From: Isoetes taiwanensis
Lineage: Eukaryota > Streptophyta > Lycopodiopsida > Isoetales > Isoetaceae
NCBI GenBank assembly: GCA_021234155.1
Contig: JAJEKV010000033.1
Coordinates: forward strand, 7,680,635-7,744,634
Length of the DNA stretch: 64,000 nt
Direction of reading: 5' to 3'
The translations under genes and the position numbers were made by a program. Shown in pieces: positions 8,326 to 20,367 of this stretch (position 1 is the stretch's first letter; the number at the start of each line of letters is the position of its first letter). Under the pieces are notes generated by a model. The model made no database searches, was not told where the DNA came from, and was given only the letters and a program-made list of their open reading frames with translations.

Positions 8326-10612
8326 CTGGTCTCTGGATCGGCACCCCAAGACATTACGGAAAAGGGTCTTGAGCAAGACCGCCTGACCCACGGGGAACAT
8401 CACCTCGGGCAATGGGTACGGTACTTTGGTACTTGCTTTTTTACTTCGCCGAGGGCCAGACACCAGTCCCTCCACAGATAGGCATGGCTCTGGTCATCAC
8501 AGAGGGGGATGTCATCATGGGCCTATAACGTCTAGCTAATGGGAAGGCAACAGATTTAGATGGCATGCAGGCAGAACTTCTGAAATGGGCTTGGCCTCCA
8601 CTAGTGCCTGTCCTCACGGCATTGTTCAATAAAGCATTTAAGAAGGCTTCCCTGCAGTGGACCACTAGTAGAGTTGTGCCCATATACAAGGCAGAGGATC
8701 CTCAATGCCCGGCCAACTACCGTACTATTATGGTCAGCTCTCTCCTTGCAAAACTGTTGGCTGGCATCCTTGAGCAGCGGCTGACAATATGGGCAGAGGA
8801 GGCAAATGTGCGAGCTCTTACACAGGCAGGTTTCTGGCCCAGGCATTCCACCATTGATCATATCTTCACTCTGCGCACATTGATTGAGGATAGCAGGAAT
8901 CGCTGGCAAAACCTGTACTGTTGTTTCGTGGATTTTGCAAAAGCTTTTGACACAGTGCCCCGCGGCAGGCTATGGGACAGATTGCATCAGCTGGGGACCC
9001 CCCTTGACTTGCAGAATGCAGTATATAAGCTATATGAGGCATGCTCAGGCCATATCACGTCGTCAGGACAGCTGGTAATTAGTAGTATTGGAGTGCGTCA
9101 GGGTTGCCCCCTCTCCCCCACACTCTTTGGCCTATACGTTGACCAACTGGAAGATTGGCTCTCTGAGCATGGAGGTGGGGGCGCCCAACTCATGCATCAC
9201 ACAATCCGGCAACTCATATATGCTGACGATGTCAACCTCCTGGCCTATACTCCAGAGGACATGCAACGTCACCTGGATGCTCTTGACACTTTTTGCCGAT
9301 TCACTGGCATGCGAGTTAACTTGGCCAAAACTAGGGTGCTGCTACTTTCATCATCCCGTCAGCCAAGGCTTCCCTCATTCATTTACCAGGGACAAGCCGT
9401 AGAGGTGGCTCCGACCTACAAGTACTTTTGGGATCGAGTTCTCAACTACCATCCATTAGGATGCTGCCATTAGGTTGCGGGTCACAGCAGGTTGGAAAGC
9501 ACTATATGCCATGCAGAACAATAGCCACAAGGCAGAGTTGTATGCCTGGGGCCACCAGTCACACTTGTTTCGGGCCTTGGTCGAGCAGGTCCTTTTGTAT
9601 GGGGCAGAAGTGTGGGGTCCGGTGATATCCCTCAACACCTGGAATGACCTCGAGCAGGTGCAGAAGGCCTTCTTGGCACGAGCCCTTGGGGTGAAGTCCA
9701 CAGTTCCATACCAGATCCTACTCCAGGAGACAGGCTTTCTACCCCTTCAACGGGCTGCATTGGAATGCCATATCATTTACTTTCAAAAAGTGATCGCTAT
9801 GGCTGATACACGTTTGCCCAACCTTGCTTTGGGCATGGCGATGGGTCCCCAATGCCTGAAAGCCTGCTAGAAGGACAAGCAAACTCAGTGGTTCTCACGC
9901 TGGGGTGTACAAGCAAACATATGCGTACATGTAAGGACAAAGAAAGATCACAAGGCACTTAAGCTGTACCTAGATGCTACTTTCCTTCGCAAGCTCTGGG
10001 ATGTAGATGCTCTGACGCACGTTAAGCTGGCACACTATCAGCAGCAAGTCAATCCTAGGCTCACGAGAGGCCCACACCAGTACTTGTACACCCAGCTGCC
10101 CATGAAGATGCGCAGACTTATAGCTTCCATTCGCACGAGTGCACATAGCCTCTGCATTGAAACAGGACGTTGGGCTCGGGAAGCACGAGAGCAAAGGCTT
10201 TGCCAGTGTTGTCACCAGGGCGCCATTGAGGATGAATGTCATGCCCTCCAGATCTGCCCATCGTTTGCCCATATCCGAGAGCGATATGTTCGATTACTAG
10301 TGCCCGGTCAGCCGTTGCATCAGTTGTTGACTATGGCGTCAGTGGGTTTGTTGGGGTTATACCTCCAGGAGGTTATGGATGCACGGACTCAGTTGTGTCC
10401 TCCGGGACGGTATTGAACTGTTCTATACAATTGTACAGCGTGCCAGCATACTTATTACTGCTAAGGTTTTTCCCTCGAAAACCCTTCGGGGCGGGGGTTT
10501 TTTAATCCTGTCAGTAATACGCTTGCTGCTCTCTTTTTTATTTGGGTCCCATAGGCCAATCGGTCTCCGTGGACGCTAAAAATCTATTCTATTCTATTCT
10601 ATTCTATTCCAT
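8323..10612 (+). mobile_element. 5'-truncated non-LTR retrotransposon (LINE) with (TCTAT)n tail
   Basis: The element begins within the linker between endonuclease and reverse transcriptase, so the endonuclease is lost. It continues through the RT and a C-terminal CCHC-type segment to a 3' UTR containing a short GC-rich hairpin before a T run (near 10477-10502). It ends in GGTCTCCGTGGACGCTAAAAATC followed by repeats of CTATT at 10583-10610. Short tandem repeat tails instead of poly(A), and the RT style, point to an RTE/I-like rather than an L1 lineage; that placement is inference. Confidence 0.85.
8484..10416 (+). pseudogene. LINE reverse transcriptase with C-terminal zinc-finger-like domain
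   Basis: The RT palm is clear: GKATDLDGM near 8544, FVDFAKAFDTV (8923-8955), RQGCPLSPTLFG (9097-9132) and the catalytic YADD (9220-9231). After a frameshift near 9425 the thumb and C-terminal part continue (LLYGAEVWG near 9593, GRWAREAREQRLCQCC near 10168, then IEDECHAL-ICP). That is a CX2C...HX4C segment typical of the LINE C terminus. Only an in-frame TAG at 9868 and a TAA near 8527 add to the frameshift, so this copy is moderately young. The (CT)n tract lies just upstream. Confidence 0.88.
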
Positions 10613-11590
10613 CCCTTCCCCCACTGCCGATATTTGGACCTCAACTGCTTTGCTTCTATCTTGTCCTCCCATCATTTCACTTCTAATTCCAGCTACTGCA
10701 GCTCCCCCACACTGTTTCTCAGTCATTTTTGCTGGCTTGACCAACAACTCCAATGTAGTAGAGCCTCTCATCCGTCTTGGCTTTTCCATGCTTTTGTTGG
10801 TGTCCTTCAGAAATGGTCTTATGATCGTGATTTCTCCTCTTATGTGCTCCTTCTAACGGTGCTTTAAATGAGACTGGACATAAAATCTCAATTTTAAATG
10901 GGACACATGTAGAGCATATACAAATTAAACCCTTTCTGCCATTTTTTACCGCCTGATAATCTCTCGCGTAATTCTCTTTGATAGTATTTGTTTATTCTTG
11001 TGTGTTCTCGTGACATGCACCCTCTATGACCTATTGTACTACCCATTCATTTGTAGGTTTTTATTATTCATACATATACATGCAATACAATATATTTTAT
11101 TCCAAGTAATATAGAATCCAGTTGTGCATATTCTTTGCTTTATTCTTCCCCAATCTTCGGTCCTCTCTGTTAGTTCTAAGCCGGTTGTTCAAATGATTTT
11201 TTTTTTTAATTTTAATTTTGATAGCAAATTTCAAAATGTTGCTTTCTATTGATATGTTACTGCTCAAAAGATCTTCTCAAAATTCATACTTGGAATAAAA
11301 TACATAGAGATCAATTAAAACTATGCCATCCAAATACTTGTTATCCAAATTCCTGTTGCGAGATTCCCCCACCATTGGTTTTGACTCAGAAGTCACTGTC
11401 GCCAAACAATTAGCATTAACTGGTTCTTCTTTCCACATAAAATGCAAATTCTTGATCTTTTCTCTGCTAACATCGTATGGTTTCCTTCTCGCTCAGAATT
11501 CATGAGTTGCTATAACAGATTAAAGCACTCCACGTAGTTAACAGTGTCTTGGATTCTTACTTCCTTGTTTCTATCTGCTTGCTTTTACTA
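10613..11590. other. No gene recognised; AT-rich
   Basis: I see no conserved coding segment here. The open frames are short and unsupported. The sequence becomes AT-rich with poly-T stretches after 10,860. Confidence 0.5.
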
Positions 11591-11599
11591 ACCCCCTCT

Positions 11600-12290
11600 T
11601 TTGGATGTAGATTGGCAGATTGTTCGGATCCTCAGTGCTCCAACACCCCACATGCGTCAGCTATGCTTGGATTATGACCAGCAGAGGTCTATGCCTAGAT
11701 GCTCACAACCGACCTAGAGAATGTACTGCAGCTTCCCATGCTACAGCAGCATACTACCTAGTTGGTCCATGTGCTTATGACTGTTGTCGGTAGATGCTTT
11801 GGAAGAAAACCACCTGCAGAGGCCCTTAGGGGCTACAACCCTTCTTTTGATGTTGAATATAGGGAGCATCATAGAGAAATGATTTATATCCTGAACCATC
11901 ATCCTAAGAAACTTTGGCAAAGAGTACTAAAGAAGCATCTGGGGCTTGCAGGGATCATCACTTCAGAGCAATCGGTACAATATTTGCAGTAGCTTTAAAA
12001 TTTGCTTGGGGTTCGAGCAACAATACCCCCACAGATGGGCCTGACACTAGTCACTACAGAGGCAGGGTTTACCAAGGTCTTAGAATGTCTTGCCAAGATA
12101 AGGCATCAAAAATCACTGACATAACATGTACTGCTGCTTTGTTGATTTTGCAAAAGCTTTTGACACTTTGCCTCAGGATTGTGGGAAATATTGAGGCATG
12201 ATTGGTTCCCACAGGCATATTGGTCTCCATGGATAATAAAAATCCATTAAATTCAATTCTTACTATTTCATTTTTAGAAAACAATTTTGC
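11600..12290 (+). mobile_element. Decayed relative of the 8.3-kb LINE, internally deleted
   Basis: Translations match the neighbouring LINE in order: a linker (HHPKK-W-RVLKKH near 11900), PPQMGLTLVTTEAG near 12030 (compare PPQIGMALVITEG in the intact copy), and then the FVDFAKAFDT block near 12133-12165. The 3' terminus (GGTCTCCATGGATAATAAAAATC near 12222) corresponds to 10562-10583. Everything between FDT and the terminus is missing, and the frame is full of stops. This is an old copy that lost most of the RT domain. Confidence 0.7.
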
Positions 12291-13888
12291 TGCGAATCAT
12301 TTCTGCTAAGCACAAACGGCTTTCGACGCATTCTTGTATGTGTAACCAAGAAAGGAAAGAAGCATCAAGTCATACTGAGCTAAAAACTGCAAGGTCAATA
12401 AACTAAGATCTCAGATATAGAATAGAATAGAATAGAATATAGACTGTGTCCTTCCAAATGATCTAATTTAGAATACTTGGAGAATGGCTACAAAAACCTT
12501 GCTGGTTATCACGAGCCATCTAGAATGATCATAAAAGCTATCTTCATCAAATCAACAATAATCTTCCAGAGGGAAGATAAAAAATGACTAAATAGCATCC
12601 TTTTGGGGGTGAAGAATTCGGTGCAAATCAAATGAGTAACAGGGTAAAAAAAACCATGAAATGGCTTGAGCGATGCAAAACCTTAGATGAACTTTGCAAA
12701 ACCCCTCTTCAATAATTACTCGCTTCCCAATTAAATTCTTAAAAATGTCGTATATGCCATAAGATGTCAAAAGAATCTTCTCTGATTACCAAATTGCACC
12801 TTAATAGGAGCAATTCAAAAAGACTTTGAAAATTGTGTAGATCTTCCTCCTCTTGCTATCTAGATGAATATAAGAAATGTCATTTTTTCTTTTTTAGAAT
12901 CCATGTTTTAGATCTTAGGCTTCTTATCTTTTTGTTTGGATAAGTATGTTGGTTTGTCTCATCATAAAACAAAATAGTAAGAGTATCCACTAATAATAAC
13001 AAATTCAACAAATGAATGAAACACATGCACTTTGCCACCATAACCATACCCACACATGAAATGGTCACATGTAAAATGAGTTTAGTATTATGAAATAGAA
13101 TTGTGCGGAAAATTGTATATATTCAGAGTTTATCAGAGTTAATCCAAATAGCCTGGATTGTGGCTTTACATAGTGTATGAAGAGGTATGAGTTGCATCTC
13201 TTCATGAATGGACACTTTCCACATCATCATGTCCTTTGGCATGGATCAATGACGTGTACAAGCACAATATCATTTGTGTTTGTTCAGGGAGATTAATCCC
13301 TTATTCATTACTGTTAATACTCCCCCTTAATCTTCATGAACAAACCTTCATATAGTCTTCTTCTTGAGAATTTTGTAGCGGCTTCATACCTTGGAGTCTT
13401 CATTGCTCCTTTCTATACTTGCAGCTTCATCAATATAAACAATACCACCATAATGTGGTCTTCATTAATATGGGTGCCATCAAGTGTGGGCTTATTCCCA
13501 AAATACAAGTTAGATGCCACTAGGGTTGTGGACTTACCCTTAACTTTGTAAGCTGCAATACTTGAACTTATTCAAGTCTTTGGAAGTTTACAAGATCAAA
13601 CTTCCAGAATAACTCCAACTACTCTTCTCACATACAATGGGTGTGCCATGTACTTATGGCTTTCCCTAACTTCTCCCCCTTTTGATCTTGGGAACTTCCA
13701 ACAAGATCTAGGTTGAGAGTTTTAAGCCTTGAGTGAACGTTTTCATCATCAAGGACCTAGAAGAGTTAGTGCCCTATGGAGTACCACTTAGAGGTGGCTT
13801 TAACATCTTATAGATGAACACTAATTCGTGGGTTTATGCATCCAAATTATTATGGATGGCTTTTATTACTTTTGCAGAATTGAACGAC
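12291..13888. other. No gene recognised; holds a repeat of the VIT gene flank
   Basis: A (GAATA)n tract at 12419-12438 is the reverse complement of the LINE tail repeat. The segment near 12886-13000 resembles 15940-16045, which is the 3' flank of the iron transporter gene. The remainder shows no coding signal that I can support. Confidence 0.5.
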
Positions 13889-14443
13889 TTAGCTGGTCCA
13901 GGAGTTTGATGACTCTGAATACTCTTGAGCTTCAGTTGTGGTTGCTTCTAAGAGTTGGCGGTATTCGTCATCAGTTGCCAAAGAGAACTCTTCATCTTCA
14001 GAATTATGAGTACTTATGCTAGAGCAATCTGTAAAATGCTCATAATGATATGGAGATCTTTCAAGATCAGAAATATCACCGTCATAAGACTCAATTGCCA
14101 GAATAGATGAGTCACTTGAAATTTCTATAATAGAAATTGGAGATGGAGCACTCGCATTATTTCCGTTGGGAATTGGAGTGTCTTCATTTGAAGTGATCTC
14201 AATGGGACTCTCATTAATCCGGGGACCATTCAAGGAACAGGGTTCCTTGGTCTCTCCCCCTGGATGGTGTAAGATGTACACCGGTTGCTGAAGCTCTTGT
14301 TGATGCTTAGAGCAACAATATGAGTTTATTAAGTCCAGGTTTGGATTATGTGAATTTAATTCACAATCCATGATTTTAACTCTTTTACTAGATGTTTTAA
14401 AGAGTTCTGGCATAATCATAAATAAATTCTGAGAATACTTCAC
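13889..14443 (-). CDS. Unknown 184-residue acidic protein (hypothetical)
   Basis: The open frame has an S/T/D/E-rich C-terminal half (ISSDSS, HNSEDEEFS, TDDEYRQLLEAT). It has no signal peptide, membrane segment or domain that I recognise. The surroundings are AT-rich with no clear neighbour genes. It could be a piece of a retroelement polyprotein or a chance open frame, and there is no evidence for its start codon. Confidence 0.25.
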   Translation of the reverse strand: MKYSQNLFMIMPELFKTSSKRVKIMDCELNSHNPNLDLINSYCCSKHQQELQQPVYILHHPGGETKEPCSLNGPRINESPIEITSNEDTPIPNGNNASAPSPISIIEISSDSSILAIESYDGDISDLERSPYHYEHFTDCSSISTHNSEDEEFSLATDDEYRQLLEATTTEAQEYSESSNSWTS

Positions 14444-14449
14444 CTTTCA

Positions 14450-16098
14450 TTTTGGAGGAGGTGAGTATTGTGAACATCCTTGGGAGTTGGAAGAATTTCT
14501 TCAGCAGGTCTTTTACCTTTGTCCATTGTAATCAACACCAAGTGAAAACTTGTAATGATTTTCTTGCGTGTTGGTATGGAAAAATGCTCCAAAAGCAGAA
14601 TGATTTTCTGCTATAAGATATGAGTCTTGAGGAGGTGATCAGGCTCTTCAAGAGCAATTTTGAAAACAGAAAGAGGATTGTAGCACGATTTGAGGAGTAG
14701 AGAATATGAATTTCGGGCTTGGAGCAGGAGGAAGGGGCCGGAAGGGGTGCGTTTGTTAGGGCGCACCTCTTGGTTTGCTGGAGCCACGTGGCAAGTTGTT
14801 GCCAAAAAAAATTTTCTTTGGCGTCTGCGGGTTGCCGCGAACTGGTGCGAATCAGGCAAAAGCCATATCTTCAGTATGGCTAGATCCGGCCGACTGGCGA
14901 TGGTAGCAGGTACGGCTGGATTCCATTGCTTGTTTGAACAGCTTTTGTTTGCATGGTCTGTTCTGCCTCGCTTGAAGCAGATAAACCAAGTTAGTTTCAC
15001 GTCCTTATGCTGCCGTTTGACAGTAAAGATGAAATGCAATTCCTCCATTGATAGATAAATCCAGATTTCTTCTATCTGTCTTCTGTATTTACAAAAATGC
15101 TCTTCATTTAGAGGGTATTTTTAAAATATTCGCAAACTTGAGGGATATATTTAGAATTTCCCTTATGTTAATCACCTCTTCCCATGTTTGATCTTCAAGC
15201 TATGGGCCACATGAAATACTTACAAAGATAGAAACAAAAGAATACGTATGGGTCAATCAACCAATTGGGTTAGACTCAAATTCCATATATGACATGTTAT
15301 GGGAAGACTTGTTGCATCAACAATGGTAAAACATGTCTGGTTTATTTAAATGAAATATTGAGGGCATCTTTCTGATTAATAACAGGATATCAACCTCTCG
15401 TAGCTGGCTAACGTTAGGTTGTTGTTAGCTTAAAGACTAAGCGATTCCTTAATCCTTCTTTGCAACGTCAGTTTAGTTCCAAGCTTTCTGCTGTAAATCA
15501 TCTCAGTTATTGTGCTATTTTTTACTTGAACAATTGAGATGATTTTAATCATCTTCTGGACTCGGGATCAATGACACAGATTACACGAATATGGAAAATT
15601 AACTGTATCTTGTCACAAACAGTATTATTTGATTCAAATAGTTTAGCTTCACTGCAAGTCCAGTCTATCTATAATCAAGGTATACAAGTATTATTATTTC
15701 CCGCATTCTTCATCAGCCAAATCAATAAAACATTATATCAGATTGCCTTGCTCGGTAATGGAAATTTAATTTCTGCAAGAAATGCGAGCTTGTGCATTCA
15801 CGCCACAGGAAAATAACTAACCTGGTTTGTCATAGGGAACATCAGCATGGTATACCTTAAGTGGCAAAACAAGCTGATAGGCTAATGATAGATCCATTAA
15901 TAGATTACCAGTGCCACAGAAAATGTCATAATTTTATTATGGACCATCTTTAGATCCTAAGCTTTTTATATCTTTGTTTGGACATACATGTTGTGTATCT
16001 CATCACAAAACAAACTAGGAAGAGTACCCAGTTTGGGAGCTCTCACACTCTATACAACCTTAAACTGTGTGCCATTGAATCTATGGCAAACAATAAAA
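14450..16098. other. No gene recognised; GC-richer island at 14.7-15.0 kb
   Basis: A GC-richer stretch near 14,690-15,050 is open on both strands but matches nothing I know. The segment 15,535-15,605 resembles 19,160-19,250 (both contain CTCGGGATCA followed by TTACACGAA). The end of the interval is the 3' flank of the iron transporter gene. Confidence 0.4.
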
Positions 16099-16899
16099 TT
16101 AAGCTTGAACATGAGTGTGAGAAATGAGACTGACAATATAGAGCACACCATAAGTAAGAGCCATGGCAAACCAACCACCAATAGTAACTCTGGAACTACC
16201 TCTAAACATGGAAGCACCACCAAGGAAAGCTCCAATGGCTCCAAAGATGGCCAAACCTGCAGTGGATGACAGAACTAAAGCCAGGATTCTCATTTTATAA
16301 TTTTTAACAAAAGCTCCACCTAAGAGAGGAATCAATCCTCCAGAAAAGAAAGCCAGAGCAGAGACCGCGGCGGCCTGGGAGGGGTTAGACAAAGAATCAA
16401 CATCAATACCAAGTTCATCTCTAGCATGAACTTTAATGACATCCCCTTGGGAAAGTTCTTCAGCAACTTGTCTGGCAAGGGCATAAGAGAGGCCGCGAGA
16501 GACATAGATTTGGGTGAGTTCTTCAAGCTCTCTAGCTGCAGCATGAGGACCTGCTTGGTGTTCTGCTGCTTCTTTTTTGAGATCGGCGAGCTCGGTATCG
16601 CGCTGCGAGAACACCGACACGAACTCCCCGATCGCCATGCTGCATGCCCCCGCTATGAGGCCCGCTATGCCAGAATACACTGCACTTTTGGCCTCTGATT
16701 TTACCGCACTTACTCCCAGCATCAGAGACGCTATGGACACCAATCCGTCATTGGCTCCCAGCACCATGGCTCTGAGCCAAGGGGACCGCTGTGAAAAGTG
16801 CTTCTTTTTACACAGATCTGTCTCATCCTCTGACGGAACAGGATAGACCTGCTGCAAATTGGCTGCTGCGCCTTCCTCCATCTTAATTGGATCTCCCAT
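16099..16899 (-). CDS. Vacuolar iron transporter (VIT/CCC1) family protein
   Basis: A single-exon gene for 266 residues. VIT/CCC1 proteins export Fe2+ or Mn2+ from the cytosol, usually into the vacuole. The family opening SPWLRAMVLGANDGLVSIASL is at about residues 39-59, followed by a second membrane helix with the conserved AIGEFVSV-SQRD ending. A hydrophilic E-rich linker (about 100-172) follows, then three membrane segments (SALAFFSGGLIPLL, ILALVLSSTAGLA, GGWFAMALTYGVLYI). The linker contains the E-L-x-x-IYVSRGL, ALARQVAEELS and HARDELGI blocks that I associate with bacterial-type VIT proteins rather than the short plant VTL/nodulin-21 type. The start at 16899 is chosen because the next methionine is six codons in and no longer in-frame alternative is seen. 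Confidence 0.9.
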   Translation of the reverse strand: MGDPIKMEEGAAANLQQVYPVPSEDETDLCKKKHFSQRSPWLRAMVLGANDGLVSIASLMLGVSAVKSEAKSAVYSGIAGLIAGACSMAIGEFVSVFSQRDTELADLKKEAAEHQAGPHAAARELEELTQIYVSRGLSYALARQVAEELSQGDVIKVHARDELGIDVDSLSNPSQAAAVSALAFFSGGLIPLLGGAFVKNYKMRILALVLSSTAGLAIFGAIGAFLGGASMFRGSSRVTIGGWFAMALTYGVLYIVSLISHTHVQA

Positions 16900-19800
16900 A
16901 TCAGCAGCTTCAATTGATCAGAATCAGCCCAGACTTGCTTAATCAATGCGGCGCGGATCGGAATGATATACAGAGAGATTGAGTGGCAATCTATACAGCC
17001 AGCCAGGAGAGTGGCGGTAAGAAGAAAGGGACCAATCTGCCTTGGAGATCATGAATGGCGGTATGGAAACTGATATTATAATCGGAAATATTTGCTCGCA
17101 GGGAGGATCGAACCTGCTCAGGTTAGATCCTAAAATCAGAAAGTGCTGCCACGTATGAACAGGGCATGCGGCCGACACACGCCACCGGGGCCCATGGTCG
17201 CTGAGGTGGACCCCTTATTTCTTAAAATTGCAAATAATATTGAGGAAGAGGTTAACGTGGTCCAGGCTTCACTCACTCCTATTTCTTTATTTTTAGAGAA
17301 GATCCTTCAATCATGCTATTGTTGACATTGAGGAGTTTTTTTTACATGGCCCACGCTAATCCATGGCTGGCCGCAACTCGCAACTCTGACCCTTGGCCAC
17401 CTTCACTTAGCCGCCTCTTTGAACGTTCATCTCTGCCTCTGCTACTATCAGTACTCTAACAATCTCCTCCTCTCAGTTGGCATCCTTGCAAAATCATATC
17501 ATCCCATTACTGTACCTCTGATAGAACATGACCTTTTCTTTTATAAAAGGAACTATCACTTTGCTTATATTGATTTCTTTGTCTAGCCTTTCCCACCTTT
17601 CAGCTCTAGCCACCACATCTAGAATATCTTTCTAGGTCAAGTTGCTCAATATACTATACTACTTATGAAATTACAAATGCTAGTTCATTTCTTATATTTA
17701 GCCCTTATGCCATATAGAAATCCATGAGCCTATGTTTTCATCCTATGTTGAATAAATTTAAACATTTCATTTGCTTGATTCTTTTCTAACTTGAAGTCTA
17801 AGGATCTTTTTAAAGATAAATAAAATGGGTATTTCTTTTCAAGTAGGAAAAGGATATGTCATCATTTAGAATAAAATTAATCATTAGCATCCATGGAGAT
17901 CAATATATCATGGGGCCATACAATAGAACTTGCTACTAGAATTACAAAACCCCTGCCCCGAAAGTCTTTCAAGAGAAAAGTCTATGCAGTAATGGTAATA
18001 TGAAAAAATCAAAATATTTGTGAAAAATAAGCTCAATTGCTATCGCTCGTTCAACAACCGAAGATGCGTATCCAATACCTCAAGAGACACATAATGATTC
18101 TTGCTCACCATATGGTACACACCAAGCAATGCTTCGCTGAAAAGGGATTTGTTGTGTTGGCATATAAATTTGTATTGATCTTGATATTGTTGTTGGATGA
18201 ATAACAATATATGTAAGTAGGAAGTGCACCTTTTAATAGGTATAGGAGAATGGTTGATCATATAAGTTAATCATGTAATTGAAGCTTTTATTAGGGAGTA
18301 GTATTTTGGTCTATTTTGTAGGAATTTTGGGTTATGCAGTTGCCTTATGAATAATATGACAATAAGAGACTCATAGACACTAGATGACTAGGAACTTGTA
18401 CGTAGGTGAAACCATTGCGATTATCTTAAATTTTTCATATAGCCTTGGCCTATTCTATTGCAATGCTCGTTTCCAAGGTGGTGCTAAAGCTTGCCTAGTC
18501 CATGGACAATTGGTTAACCAATACCATAAGTCAATTACATGATTCATAATTCTCTAATTGTATCAAAAGTTAATGGGGAATCATGAGAATGTGATGAGAT
18601 TCTTTGTCAGGCTCCTTTGGCATTATGTGCATTAGATAGATCGTATGCCCTTGCTTTTGATCCCCACATTGGCTATTTGAGCATCCTTGGGTAGTCTATT
18701 AACGAGAACAAATTATTATTGAATTTCAATCGAGCTCTAGAATAGTACTCTTTTCATGCATGCATGACTAATGGAATGAATACACCTTGTATATCTACAA
18801 TGTATAGCGTCCTTTCCCAAATAGCAACTTCAATTGTTCTTTTCGAGTGGATGCATGGTAGGAGATCTATTGTTTGTACCTCAACTGAGGAATCAAAGCT
18901 CTGGGTTGCAGCTTTGCATTCCTGAAGACCTTCATGTATCGCCTCTTCTACATGAGCTATAGCAACCATGCCTTATACAGATGAAAAGCTAACTTCTTTA
19001 GGGAGTAACTCATCCTGAGTTGCCAGAAGCTTGCGCATGATTTGCCAAAGTTTGAAGGATCAATATTCGAGTTACATTGCCATACTGGTCATTTGTTGTG
19101 GGGGGTCATATTTGTGCTCTTTTTACCTGATATCAAAGCTTTTAAGTGATACTGGCTGCAACGATTCAAATGATTTTAGCATCTTTTAAATGGGTTATGA
19201 AATTAGCCTCGGGATCAGTGAACCACATTACACGAAGATGGAAATTTCACCTCACATTAGGGACAGGGTTCGAAAAAGTGGGGGTTTGGCTCGAGGATTG
19301 CCGGTTGAAACTCTTAAAGTCCAGTTGGGCTTTAGGGCTACTGCGGGTGGTTCCAACAAAAAATCCAGACATATGGCTAATTGCATGTAAAGATTCATGC
19401 AAATATGCAAATTTTCGGATCAAAGATTAGGGGCCCAAAGATTTTTTTAAAGAGAATATAGAAAAATATATATTTATTATAAATTAATAATATTAAATGG
19501 AAAAACATTAAATGTTGTGAAATTTCTTATTACAGTTTATACTAAAAAGGAATCTGGCCGAAGGTCATTTTGGAAGGGCGAAGGCCATGCCCTAGTCTGG
19601 CCAGGCCTGGATGTGGATGGCGACAACAGCAAAGTAGATTTGCAATAGCAGATTGTAGATTCATAGATAGCATTTAGCATATTTGTAGTGCATTGAATTG
19701 AAGAGTTATGAGAATGCGGTTGCCTTGTTGGTGGCCCTGGGCTCCATACATCTGGCACTGCCACTGCCACATGATTTTAGAGGGATGATTTTAGAGGATT

Positions 19801-20030
19801 AGTGCTTTTATTTAAGGCAATACGAATTTGGCGGGAGGACTTACTTGTAAACTGTGCTCTTCTAAGACATCACAGGTGGAAGCCATTCTTTGCATGCATA
19901 TCTAAATTAGTGTTCTACTTCCAATCAAAGATACTCTTTCTTTATACAAGTAAGTTTCTATTTCCTGTTCTTAATTTTCTTTAAAGTTCTGCTCTAATAT
20001 TTGTTTATACATGGCACATTCAGGTTTAAC
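16900..20030. other. No gene recognised
   Basis: This holds the presumed promoter of the iron transporter gene (16,900-17,300) and then AT-rich DNA with only short open frames. 19,160-19,250 resembles 15,535-15,605. I see no conserved protein, RNA gene or clear transposon terminus. Confidence 0.45.
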
Positions 20031-20039
20031 AGCCATGTA

Positions 20040-20292
20040 AGAGAAAGGAGGTAAGAGGAAGACTAGTAGATGCATTCTTGGGCCAAATTTGCTGCATATA
20101 TTCAAGAAGATAAACAGAGAGAAGAATGGTTTAGATAGTAATGAAGATGAAAGTGGAAATGAGGAAGAGGGAGATTCCAGTCAGCAAGTGGTGTTTAAGT
20201 ACAAGTGGTTAAAAACTTGAGAATGGATGAGATTTGACAAGGATGAGAATGTGGTTTTCTGTACCACTTGTGAATCCTTTGCAATAATAGGT
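20040..20292 (+). pseudogene. N-terminal fragment of a ZNF862/hAT-like zinc-finger protein
   Basis: One frame encodes an acidic S/D/E-rich stretch and then FKYKWLKT-EWMRFDKDENVVFC-TC. This resembles the start of TTF-type/ZNF862-like proteins related to hAT transposases (K-WL---WL-YD---VMFC-IC). A TGA replaces the expected tryptophan codon near 20218. The frame ends where a CACTA-type terminus begins about 75 bp downstream. A matching C-terminal-type fragment lies at 26.1 kb. Confidence 0.45.
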
Positions 20293-20367
20293 AGTTTTAG
20301 ATTGTTAAAGTTAGCATACAATTGTTCTAAATTTTAGTTTCTTAGTGCTAGTATTTGGGATTACAGG

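Noticed and set aside
14611-15058. Overlapping frames on both strands as a protein gene
   Set aside because: GC-richer sequence opens both strands; no conserved motif, and neither product resembles a family I know.
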